Source: an uncultured Hungatella sp.
Lineage (GTDB): Bacteria > Bacillota > Clostridia > Lachnospirales > Lachnospiraceae
DNA: 5,729 nucleotides
NCBI GenBank assembly: GCA_910585435.1
Contig: CAJUEJ010000055.1
Coordinates: forward strand, 1-5,729
Direction of reading: 5' to 3'
The position numbers were made by a program, and so were the translations under genes. A model generated the notes under the pieces. That model was not told where the DNA came from and ran no database searches. It saw nothing but the letters and a program-made list of their open reading frames with translations. This document shows positions 1 to 5,400 of this stretch, piece by piece (the first letter of the stretch is position 1; every line of letters starts with the position of its first letter).

Positions 1-4
1 TCCA

Positions 5-25
5 ATCAAAAAAGTACTTTTTGAT
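5..25. repeat. Near-perfect palindrome centred on GTAC
   Basis: ATC plus six A, then GTAC, then five T plus GAT. It is a perfect palindrome except for one extra A in the left arm. It overlaps a second palindrome, TTTGATCAAA at 20-29. Either could be a protein binding site or part of a repeat-element end. No function can be read from it. Confidence 0.6.
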
Positions 26-29
26 CAAA

Positions 30-42
30 GGCGCGTAGCGCC
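30..42. repeat. GC-rich 5-bp hairpin GGCGC-GTA-GCGCC
   Basis: The arms GGCGC (30-34) and GCGCC (38-42) are perfectly complementary around a 3-base loop, inside otherwise AT-rich DNA. No run of T follows on the plus strand. On the minus strand the stem is followed only by TTTGATC. It is therefore a poor intrinsic terminator and more likely part of the repeat structure. Confidence 0.5.
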
Positions 43-69
43 GCAAATTTTGGAGGGTTTGTCAAGTAG

Positions 70-101
70 TTTTTCAAAAAAAGTGGGTGATTTTTGAAAA
101 A
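70..101. repeat. 11-bp perfect inverted repeat TTTTTCAAAAA / TTTTTGAAAAA
   Basis: The left arm is at 70-80 and the right arm at 91-101, separated by 10 bases (AAGTGGGTGA). The arms are exact reverse complements, and each arm is itself nearly self-complementary. Pairs like this occur at element ends or operators. No adjacent gene start makes an operator role clear. Confidence 0.6.
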
Positions 102-112
102 TAGGTTCTGAA

Positions 113-132
113 AGCCCTGTGAAATAAGGGCT
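113..132. repeat. 6-bp perfect inverted repeat AGCCCT / AGGGCT with 8-base loop
   Basis: The arms are at 113-118 and 127-132. The right arm covers the first open codons of the truncated helicase frame, so this hairpin sits on the apparent junction between noncoding repeat DNA and helicase coding sequence. No U-tract follows, so it does not look like a terminator. Confidence 0.5.
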
Positions 133-220
133 GAAGATTCCGAGAAGTTATAAATTTTTAAAGGAGGTATCCGGGTATTCGTTTAAAAATGGGAAAAATA
201 CGATCATCGTTCCTCAGATT

Positions 221-1570
221 TTGGTGGAAATCCTACTGTATTCCATAGAGGATGTGAAGGTATACAAAGATGGAGAGAAGCAGTATGTGACGCCATTGGA
301 TTTATTTTTCCAGGAACGGGATATCGTGAAGAGTGTTCAAAGGCTGAACGCTTCCGGAAGAAAGATCGTATATGACCTGCAGGCCGCCACCACGAAATTA
401 GAAAAGGAAGATGGGCTCTCATTTTGTGATGAACAGCGGGAGGCCTTTGGAATTTTGGAACATGGCGGGGTAGAAATTCTCCTGGGAGGGCCGGGGACGG
501 GAAAAACTACAACGATTAATGGGATTGTAAAGGCGTATCTGCATGAAAATCCGGATAAGAAAGTGTTGTTATGTGCGCCGACCGGCATGGGGGCCGTGAG
601 AATGGGAGAGATCAGCGGCCAGCCGGCTTTTACCATACATAGGGCAATGAAGGTGAAATGGCTGGGAGGAGGGAAGGCTGAACCGGAGCCTCTTCCCTAT
701 GAACTGATCGTGGCGGATGAGATGAGTATGTGCGATACGGAATTATTTTCCTTGTTTTTGCGGTCAGCGGCGTCAGGGACATCCATTCTCATTGCAGGCG
801 ACTATAACCAGATTCCCAGTGTGGGGCCGGGACAGGTTCTAAGAGACTTGGTGGAGAGTGGGATGTGCAGGGTTTACAGGCTGAACCAGGTGTTTCGGCA
901 AAAGCAAAAAGGGAGTCTGATTGTAAAAAATGCGGGGGAGATTCTGAAAGGCGAAATGCTTTCTACTGGCAAGGAATTTCGGATCACCACTGTGGCAGAT
1001 GACAGTGAACTTATCAGGAAACTGGGAAATATGGAGTTTGATGAGTTCAGTCAGGTTCTAAGTCCTGTGAAAAAGGGTGTTTCCGGTACTCTGGCATTGA
1101 ACACGATGATACAGGAAAAAAGGAATTGGAAGGATGACGGTATTTGGATTAACGGGAATTGGTTTCACATTGGTGACCGGATTATGATGAACTCAAATAA
1201 TTATGAGAAGGGTTATAGGAATGGGGAGATTGGCCGGATCAAAGATATCCAGGACTTAACCATAAGAATTGGATTTGTGGACCGGGATTTATGCCTGCAT
1301 ATGCTTGAGGCAGGAGAGATGAGCCTTGCCTATGCCCTGATATTCCATAAGTCCCAGGGGGCGGAATGCGACAGCGTTTTGATTATCCTGCCTTCCGGGG
1401 CAGAGCCTATGGCGTCAAGGGAACTGTTGTATACGGCGGTGACCAGGGCCAGAAATAGCGTGCATATCTGCGCCGTGAAGGAGATACTACAGGTGTTTGT
1501 GAATGCTGAGGGAAAGTGCCATAGGGAATGTGGGCTGCGATCAAGGTTTCGGGGAAGGATCGGATACTGA
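221..1570 (+). CDS. RecD2-like ATP-dependent DNA helicase (superfamily 1), N-terminally truncated
   Basis: The product is the motor part of a RecD2-type 5'-3' DNA helicase, a cytoplasmic enzyme of DNA repair and recombination. In residues from TTG 221, the visible motifs are: Walker A GGPGTGKTT at 89-97; motif Ia CAPTG at 118-122; TIHRAM at 138-143; the DEMS box at 166-169; GDYNQIPS at 193-200; LNQVFRQ at 221-227; the UvrD-C2-like AYALIFHKSQG at 370-380; and LLYTAVTRAR at 402-411. The C terminus looks complete. RecD2 proteins are usually 700-800 residues; this reading gives 449, with the OB and helix-hairpin-helix regions absent. Residues 1-40 resemble the part just before the motor domain. 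No ribosome binding site precedes TTG 221, while the frame stays open back to base 128 (stop TAA 125-127) and the extra codons look protein-like. I infer a 5'-truncated, possibly nonfunctional gene. The next gene follows after 11 bases. Confidence 0.85.
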   Translation: MVEILLYSIEDVKVYKDGEKQYVTPLDLFFQERDIVKSVQRLNASGRKIVYDLQAATTKLEKEDGLSFCDEQREAFGILEHGGVEILLGGPGTGKTTTINGIVKAYLHENPDKKVLLCAPTGMGAVRMGEISGQPAFTIHRAMKVKWLGGGKAEPEPLPYELIVADEMSMCDTELFSLFLRSAASGTSILIAGDYNQIPSVGPGQVLRDLVESGMCRVYRLNQVFRQKQKGSLIVKNAGEILKGEMLSTGKEFRITTVADDSELIRKLGNMEFDEFSQVLSPVKKGVSGTLALNTMIQEKRNWKDDGIWINGNWFHIGDRIMMNSNNYEKGYRNGEIGRIKDIQDLTIRIGFVDRDLCLHMLEAGEMSLAYALIFHKSQGAECDSVLIILPSGAEPMASRELLYTAVTRARNSVHICAVKEILQVFVNAEGKCHRECGLRSRFRGRIGY

Positions 1571-1575
1571 GGGGG
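1569..1575 (+). promoter_or_regulatory. Ribosome binding site GAGGGGG deciding the 1582 start
   Basis: GAGGGGG overlaps the helicase stop codon (TGA 1568-1570) and lies 6 bases before ATG 1582. The earlier in-frame ATG 1528 lies inside the helicase coding sequence without such a site. Its extra 18 residues also lack family-like character, because the SIMIBI fold starts at once after 1582. Confidence 0.7.
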
Positions 1576-1581
1576 AAATCT

Positions 1582-2208
1582 ATGGATGGAATCATACATA
1601 TTGGAGGCACAATGCCAAGAATCGGTACCACAACGGTGGGGCTCCAGTTGATTTTGTTTTTGCAAGTCATGGGGTATGAGGCAGCTTATGTGGAGATGAA
1701 CCAGCAGGATTATATATGGGGATGTGAAAATCTCTATATGGACTGTAAACAGGATAAACTGCCAGGAAAGGTGACTATCCATGGAGTTGATATGTTTGCG
1801 AAGGAGTGGATGGCAGAGCTGATTTCTGGCGGAACCCATTATGATTATATTCTGTGTGACTATGGGAACATTCACAGCGCGGATTTTGACCAGAAGGAAT
1901 TCGGAGATTGTGGGGCTATGGTGATTGTGGCCGGAGTGAAGCCCAACGAGATATTTGCAACAGAGCGGGCCCTTCGCAATCCGGTATTCAAAGAGGCGGC
2001 ATATGTGTTTTCTTTTGTCTCTGAAGGGGACCGGGGAGAGATTCGGAACATGATGAGGGGGAAGGCGAAGGAGACGACATTTATGCCTTATAGCCCGGAC
2101 CCGTTTGAGAGGAATCATTTCAAAACGGGGGACAATGCGGGATGTTTTATGGAAATCATGAATTATGTGGTCAGGAGAGCAGGAGGGGATAGGGATGGCC
2201 AGATTTAA
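1582..2208 (+). CDS. Degenerate SIMIBI/ParA-superfamily protein, TadZ/CpaE-like
   Basis: This 208-residue protein has the layout of the ParA/MinD/TadZ P-loop class. A first beta strand leads into the P-loop GGTMPRIGTTT (8-18), then helix LQLILFLQVMGYEAAYVEMN (21-40), a Walker-B-like strand YDYILCDYGN (87-96, Asp93), and a switch-like strand GAMVIVAGVKP (111-121). The lysines expected in a normal or deviant Walker A are absent: where GKT/GKS belongs the sequence reads GTTT. It may bind nucleotide weakly or act as a structural pseudo-ATPase. TadZ/CpaE proteins, which place pilus or secretion machinery at the pole, are the closest family style and are known to include atypical members. No CpaF, TadB or TadC gene lies in the window, so a pilus role is inference. 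The gene begins 11 bases after the helicase and overlaps the next gene by 14 bases, implying co-translation. Confidence 0.75.
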   Translation: MDGIIHIGGTMPRIGTTTVGLQLILFLQVMGYEAAYVEMNQQDYIWGCENLYMDCKQDKLPGKVTIHGVDMFAKEWMAELISGGTHYDYILCDYGNIHSADFDQKEFGDCGAMVIVAGVKPNEIFATERALRNPVFKEAAYVFSFVSEGDRGEIRNMMRGKAKETTFMPYSPDPFERNHFKTGDNAGCFMEIMNYVVRRAGGDRDGQI

Positions 2209-2455
2209 GCCGAGTCTGATGGATAAGGTAGAAAAGGAACAGCGGCAGGAGATCAAACAGGAAAAACTGAAAGCGGAGTCCGGAATCAAAGAGGAGGAGG
2301 TTCTGGTAAAAGAAAAAAGCGGCTCTGACTATGGAAAGGCAGTTTTCCGGTTTGTGGTTTATATGGTGCTGAGTATGCTGGCCTTTGTGGGGATTATGGT
2401 GGTTTTAAGTCCTGAGGCCAGGGGGATTTTGATTGAGTGGTTTCGCTGGCCTTGA
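2195..2455 (+). CDS. Small single-pass membrane protein with charged N-terminal region
   Basis: This 86-residue protein is of unrecognised family. Residues 1-47 are strongly charged, rich in Lys, Glu and Gln (about 10-43), and probably form a helix or coiled coil. Residues 51-71 (FRFVVYMVLSMLAFVGIMVVL) form one hydrophobic membrane segment, followed by a short tail ending EWFRWP. There is no signal-peptide cleavage pattern, and the topology looks like a C-terminal anchor with a cytoplasmic N-terminal region. ATG 2195 is chosen because AGGAGG at 2181-2186 sits 8 bases upstream. ATG 2165 would start before that site. The gene overlaps the ParA-like gene by 14 bases, which suggests the two products act together, perhaps with this one anchoring the soluble protein at the membrane. 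That role is inference only. Confidence 0.75.
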   Translation: MARFKPSLMDKVEKEQRQEIKQEKLKAESGIKEEEVLVKEKSGSDYGKAVFRFVVYMVLSMLAFVGIMVVLSPEARGILIEWFRWP

Positions 2456-2511
2456 TGTGGTTTGTCAGAAGGGTTAAAGGGAGAGGCAAGAGGAAAGAAA
2501 GGAATCTTTAT

Positions 2512-3219
2512 ATGGATAGTGAGTGCTACATCTATGATCGAACATTGTTAAATGAAAAGGCAACTTTGGGAAAAGAGTTGTTTGAAACTACAGTAAATAA
2601 TCGAAAGGAATATAATCCGGCTGACGAGGAACGGGCCCTTAAGATCATTCGGTATGCTTTTGAGTATTACATGGAATGGACCCCGGAACAGATCCGGGTG
2701 AATATTGACGAAGAGATCTTAAGGAAGCTGAAGCTGGACGGGATTGTCCGGCAGAGAATCCGTTTTCCGGTGGAACTTGAGCCTATGGAGAATCTGCAGT
2801 ACCTGGTACACCGGATGTATCCGGATCGTTATACCTACAACCGGCGTCAGACGATTATCCTTTATTATGACCGGGTTTTGGCAGGGGAGATCAAGCGGTT
2901 TAAAAAGGGGTTTTTTACGGAGGAAGGAGGGAAGTACCGGGCAGGAATCTGTTTGCAACGGATGCTGCAGATGATTGGACAGTTTAAGAGCGTTCAGGAG
3001 ATGTATGATTTGTTTTATGGGACAGAGGGCAGGAAAGTGCTGATGAAATATAAATTGGCCAGCGCTGCCAGGGATTTGTATGAATTTCCCCTGGATTTCC
3101 TGCATTACTCTCTGCCAGAGGGAAACCGGGATTATCTGTATTATGAGAAGCTGCGTTTTGGACTGATTAATGATAAGCAGAAGAGGGTGATGAGGAAAAG
3201 AGGGACATTTATTGCATAA
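2512..3219 (+). CDS. Conserved-looking hypothetical protein, 235 residues
   Basis: I do not recognise this protein. It is soluble, highly charged and rich in Tyr and Arg, with no membrane segment or signal peptide and mostly predicted-helical character. Residues 36-75 (PADEERALKIIRYAFEYYME onward) and 90-130 look like helical repeats. An aromatic-rich stretch around 190-212 contains LYEFPLDFLHYSLPEG. No catalytic motif stands out. ATG 2512 is preferred because AGGA at 2500-2503 lies 8 bases upstream. ATG 2455 is an alternative: it overlaps the previous stop codon as TGATG and would add 19 mostly basic residues, but it lacks a good ribosome binding site. The position directly after the ParA-like and membrane genes suggests a shared operon. 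The next gene has its own promoter, so this is likely the operon's last gene. Confidence 0.8.
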   Translation: MDSECYIYDRTLLNEKATLGKELFETTVNNRKEYNPADEERALKIIRYAFEYYMEWTPEQIRVNIDEEILRKLKLDGIVRQRIRFPVELEPMENLQYLVHRMYPDRYTYNRRQTIILYYDRVLAGEIKRFKKGFFTEEGGKYRAGICLQRMLQMIGQFKSVQEMYDLFYGTEGRKVLMKYKLASAARDLYEFPLDFLHYSLPEGNRDYLYYEKLRFGLINDKQKRVMRKRGTFIA

Positions 3220-3230
3220 TGATTGAAGAA

Positions 3231-3246
3231 AATATGGAAATATGGA
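3231..3246. repeat. Tandem duplication of AATATGGA
   Basis: Two exact adjacent copies of the 8-mer AATATGGA (3231-3238 and 3239-3246) lie between the unknown 235-residue gene and the promoter at 3257. They could be a regulator binding site or simple slippage. They sit just upstream of the predicted -35 element. Confidence 0.4.
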
Positions 3247-3256
3247 ATTTCGGATT

Positions 3257-3284
3257 TTGATAGGTTCTTTGTCAAATGTATGAT
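3257..3284 (+). promoter_or_regulatory. Sigma-A-like promoter TTGATA-N16-TATGAT
   Basis: The -35 TTGATA (3257-3262) and -10 TATGAT (3279-3284) are separated by 16 bases, each box with one mismatch to consensus, and the surroundings are AT-rich. Transcription would start near 3291, giving a leader of about 40 bases before ATG 3330. It would drive the unknown 120-residue gene and the overlapping nitroreductase. Confidence 0.6.
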
Positions 3285-3329
3285 ATACTTATTGATATGG
3301 ACGTGACAGGTCGGTGAGAGGAAAAATTA

Positions 3330-3692
3330 ATGTACATGATGTTTAATAATTTTGAGAAAAAGTGGTCATTGGGGTTTCTTTATGATAATCCGGCGATTCC
3401 GGAACATTTAAAGATTATGCTTGGAAATCATGATCATCTTATGGTGCGGGAACTTACAACCTGGCTGGCAAATCATAATGTAAAGGGAATCGCGTACTGC
3501 ACAGGCGGGTGGAGGGACCGGATGAAATCCCGCCGGTTCATTCGGCAGTTTAATGGGCATATGGAACGGGCGGGAATGCTGGCGGATTTGGGTGAATACT
3601 ACCATGCAGTGATGGATGCGGAAAAAAGGAAGATGGAGAAGGAGGACGAACATGAAGGAGATTTTTCACAGGACAAGTATCAGGAAGTATGA
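3330..3692 (+). CDS. Hypothetical protein, 120 residues
   Basis: The family is not recognised. The protein is soluble, with an N-terminal half containing aromatic and His residues (LGNHDHLMVRELTTWLANHN at 31-50), a central YCTGGWRDRMKSRRF region (56-70) and a very charged C-terminal tail (98-120). GNHD resembles the metallophosphoesterase motif, but the protein is too short and the other metal-binding motifs are absent. GAGAGG at 3316-3321 lies 8 bases before ATG 3330. ATG 3336 and ATG 3339 are nearby alternatives. The gene has its own promoter 45-70 bases upstream, and its last 41 bases overlap the start of the nitroreductase gene in another frame, so the two are probably translated from the same transcript. 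That link does not by itself show a common function. Confidence 0.75.
   Translation: MYMMFNNFEKKWSLGFLYDNPAIPEHLKIMLGNHDHLMVRELTTWLANHNVKGIAYCTGGWRDRMKSRRFIRQFNGHMERAGMLADLGEYYHAVMDAEKRKMEKEDEHEGDFSQDKYQEV
3639..3645 (+). promoter_or_regulatory. Ribosome binding site AAGGAGG deciding the nitroreductase start
   Basis: A near-perfect AAGGAGG inside the upstream gene's coding sequence lies 6 bases before ATG 3652. The in-frame ATG 3616 lies before the site and would add a 12-residue Arg/Lys-rich extension foreign to nitroreductases, so ATG 3652 is the likely start. Confidence 0.75.
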
Positions 3693-4146
3693 AAAGAAAC
3701 AGGTGGAAAGGGATAAAATAGAACGGCTCCTCCGTGCGGCTATGGCAGCGCCGTCTGCCGGGAATCAGCAGCCATGGGAATTTTATGTGGTAACAGCCGG
3801 GAAGCAATTAGAGGCATTATCGGAATGCAGTCCCTATGCAGGGATGTTGAAGGAGGCGCCTTTGGGGATTGTGGTATGTTGCCAGAAGGGCTGCCGCCTG
3901 CCGGACTATGCTCAGATTGACTGCAGCGCGGCGGTGGAAAATCTGCTTTTGGAGGCGGACTTTCTGGGACTTGGGGCAGTGTGGCTGGGGATTGCGCCTC
4001 TTGAGGAGAGGATGGAGGCCGTAGGGAAAGTGCTGGGGATTTCAGAGGATTTACATGTGTTTTCCATCATTGCCTGCGGTTATCCGGCAGAGGAAAAGGT
4101 GCAGCAGGACAGGTATGACGAAACGAGGGTGCATTATGTGGAGTGA
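3652..4146 (+). CDS. Nitroreductase-family FMN-dependent oxidoreductase
   Basis: This 164-residue protein of the nitroreductase superfamily is a cytoplasmic flavoenzyme, normally a dimer, that uses NAD(P)H to reduce nitro compounds, quinones or other acceptors. The N terminus carries the FMN-phosphate motif HRTSIRKY (6-13; Arg7, Ser9, Arg11). The second FMN segment APSAGNQQPWEF is at 33-44. GLGAVWLG (106-113) matches the conserved C-terminal flavin-contact strand and turn. FSIIACGYPAEEK (137-149) is the typical end of the core. The length fits the short clade common in anaerobic Clostridia. The true substrate cannot be told from sequence. It shares a transcript with the upstream unknown gene, and a LysR regulator follows 168 bases downstream on the same strand, which may control it. 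The adjacent aldo/keto reductase-like remnant suggests this was a redox gene neighbourhood. Confidence 0.92.
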   Translation: MKEIFHRTSIRKYEKKQVERDKIERLLRAAMAAPSAGNQQPWEFYVVTAGKQLEALSECSPYAGMLKEAPLGIVVCCQKGCRLPDYAQIDCSAAVENLLLEADFLGLGAVWLGIAPLEERMEAVGKVLGISEDLHVFSIIACGYPAEEKVQQDRYDETRVHYVE

Positions 4147-4314
4147 GGGCTGGAAAGTATGTCATCCATACGCCGGGGCCGGTGTGGAGTGGTGGGAAAA
4201 GGAACGAAGAGGTGCTGGCTGCTGAAAGCGAAAAGATTCGTGGGACAGGGACTTATACGCAGGAAGAACTGAGTGAAAGACTTACAAAAAGATACGAAGG
4301 AAGTGAAAAAAGAA
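4147..4314 (+). other. Nitroreductase-LysR spacer with a doubtful 62-codon reading frame
   Basis: This purine-rich spacer contains an open frame from GTG 4143 to 4331 that overlaps the nitroreductase stop and the LysR start. It reads like a charged peptide (TYTQEELSERLTKR near its end). No ribosome binding site lies at a useful distance from GTG 4143, so I do not call it a gene. It could be a gene remnant or chance. No clear promoter or terminator hairpin was found in the spacer. Confidence 0.3.
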
Positions 4315-5205
4315 ATGATACGTCAGCTTAAATATTTCCAGGCGGTTGTACGCAATAACAGCTTTTCGGAGGCTGCGGAGGAATGCCATATTTCACAGTC
4401 CGCTATTTCCCAGCAGGTGCAGGCATTGGAGCGGGAATTGGGAGTTGATCTGCTGGAAAGAAAAAAACGTAAATTTGCCATTACCCCTGCGGGGGAATAT
4501 GTATATAAAAAAAGCCTGGTTCTGATTGCCGACTATGAGCGGATGCGCAGCGAGGCGGCCAGGCTCTCAAACGCGGATAAAGCCATGTTGAGGATCGGTT
4601 ATCTGCGCTGCTACAGCGGCCAGGAATTTCATCTTGCCTTGGAGGAGTTCTCAGCGAAATATCCAGATGTGCTGGTAAAGATCGAGTACGGAAATCATGA
4701 AGAACTGTTTCAGCTTCTCTGCACAGAGGGGGTGGATCTGGCGCTCAATGATCAGCGGAGGGCTTTTTCCGATGAATATGTGAACCTGATTTTGACGGTT
4801 GGGAAGGAATATATTGAGATCTCCGCCAGAAATCCCATTGCGGCACTGCCGTCCATCACACCCTGGGAGTTAAAAAATATTCCCTGTATCCTTGTGTCGT
4901 CAAAGGAGCAGAGGGAGACAGAACGGGACTATTATCAGGGGGTGGTCGGATTCCAGGGGGACTTTCTCTATGCGCAGAATTTAGAGGAAGCCCGCATGAT
5001 GGTGATCGGAGGGCAGGGGTTTATGCCGGTGGAAGGCGTAAGGTCGGCAGAAACCGCGGGATCGTCCGTGGTCCGGGTTCCCCTTTTTCGGGGGGATTCG
5101 CAGATCACCCGCAATTACTGCGCATTTTGGAAAAAGAATAATTCCGGTTACTATGTGGAAGAATTCGCGGATATGCTGAAAGGGAAATTTGAAGTAACCG
5201 CTTAG
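4315..5205 (+). CDS. LysR-family transcriptional regulator
   Basis: This 296-residue protein matches the usual LysR length. The N-terminal winged helix-turn-helix begins MIRQLKYFQAVVRNNSFSEA (1-20) and continues AEECHISQSAISQQVQALER (21-40) and ELGVDLLERKKR (41-52), followed by a linker helix (about 60-88). The effector-binding domain starts near 91 with LRIGYL and has two alpha/beta lobes, with a hinge around 160-165. The ligand is unknown. ATG 4315 gives the canonical N terminus, with AGGA 13 bases upstream. GTG 4273 has a better-spaced AGGAAG (4261-4266) and would add 14 charged residues, so the start is uncertain. LysR genes often lie divergent to their targets; here it reads the same way as the nitroreductase upstream. 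A likely former partner is the oxidoreductase remnant that begins immediately after its stop codon. Confidence 0.93.
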   Translation: MIRQLKYFQAVVRNNSFSEAAEECHISQSAISQQVQALERELGVDLLERKKRKFAITPAGEYVYKKSLVLIADYERMRSEAARLSNADKAMLRIGYLRCYSGQEFHLALEEFSAKYPDVLVKIEYGNHEELFQLLCTEGVDLALNDQRRAFSDEYVNLILTVGKEYIEISARNPIAALPSITPWELKNIPCILVSSKEQRETERDYYQGVVGFQGDFLYAQNLEEARMMVIGGQGFMPVEGVRSAETAGSSVVRVPLFRGDSQITRNYCAFWKKNNSGYYVEEFADMLKGKFEVTA

Positions 5206-5313
5206 ATAGATCTGCACATTCTCTGTACAGGCTGCCGCGACTGTGAGCCGGGCTGTCCCATGAAGATTCAGATTCCCGATCTGCTTACGGCGTACAACAA
5301 TGAGGGCAATTGA
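5206..5313 (+). pseudogene. Remnant of a ferredoxin-type aldo/keto reductase C-terminal tail
   Basis: Directly after the LysR stop codon, and in the same frame, 35 codons run to TGA 5311-5313. They encode CTGCRDCEPGCP (5224-5259), a textbook CxxCxxCxxxCP 4Fe-4S motif, followed by MKIQIPDLLTAYN. This pattern (CTxCxYCxxxCPxxIxIPxxxxxYN) is typical of the tail of Clostridial aldo/keto reductases of about 370-380 residues. No start codon, ribosome binding site or TIM-barrel sequence precedes it, because LysR occupies that space. I infer a deletion that removed the enzyme and left its tail. Another iron-sulfur oxidoreductase with the same tail is possible. Confidence 0.7.
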
Positions 5314-5393
5314 CAGCAAATTATGATTCTGCAAACTGATGATTGCCAATGCCGCCGGCCTATGGTAAGCTGGAGAGGAAGCCTTTATGGACA

Positions 5394-5400
5394 GGGAGGA
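5394..5400 (+). promoter_or_regulatory. Ribosome binding site GGGAGGA for the 5407 gene
   Basis: GGGAGGA lies 6 bases before ATG 5407. The other nearby ATG, at 5387, is in a frame that stops within about 20 codons, so 5407 is the supported start. Confidence 0.7.

Larger units (their letters stand above)
1..127. other. AT-rich noncoding segment with clustered inverted repeats, possible dispersed repeat or mobile-element edge
   Basis: No convincing gene is visible on either strand here. The segment holds four dyad structures within about 130 bases, listed separately. It also has an imperfect direct repeat: AAGTACTTTTTGATCAAAG at 12-30 resembles AAGTAGTTTTTCAAAAAAAG at 64-83. The reading frame of the downstream helicase first opens right after TAA at 125-127, so this segment abuts a truncated gene. 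Such structure would fit the end of an insertion sequence, a dispersed intergenic repeat, or a deletion junction. No transposase or target duplication is visible, so the element type is not assigned. Confidence 0.5.

Noticed and set aside
2..97. Open frame from the left edge ending at TGA 95-97, in the same frame as the helicase
   Set aside because: It lies wholly in palindromic AT-rich sequence and its peptide does not resemble RecD2. It might be the end of a gene to the left, but nothing in the window supports that.
159..191. AAAGGAGG at 160-167 with ATG 189 as a gene start
   Set aside because: The ATG is 21 bases from the site and out of frame with the helicase, and its frame stops within 20 codons. 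The AGGAGG is probably just Lys-Glu-Val codons of the truncated helicase.
1330..2289. A 319-codon minus-strand reading frame across the helicase end and the ParA-like gene
   Set aside because: It is antisense to two genes with clear family motifs. Its translation is rich in His, Ser, Cys and Pro with no domain, and it has no operon context. It is a shadow of the purine-rich plus strand.
3420..3440. GNHD motif suggesting a metallophosphoesterase
   Set aside because: The protein has only 120 residues and none of the other metal-binding motifs (DxH, GDxxD, GHxH) are present.
5310..5338. Perfect TTGACA -35 box before the last gene
   Set aside because: No acceptable -10 lies 16-18 bases downstream. 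TATGAT at 5322 is only 6 bases away, so a promoter is not supported.
5305..5348. GGCAAT / ATTGCC inverted repeat as a LysR terminator
   Set aside because: The loop is 32 bases, the stem only 6 pairs, and no T-run follows.
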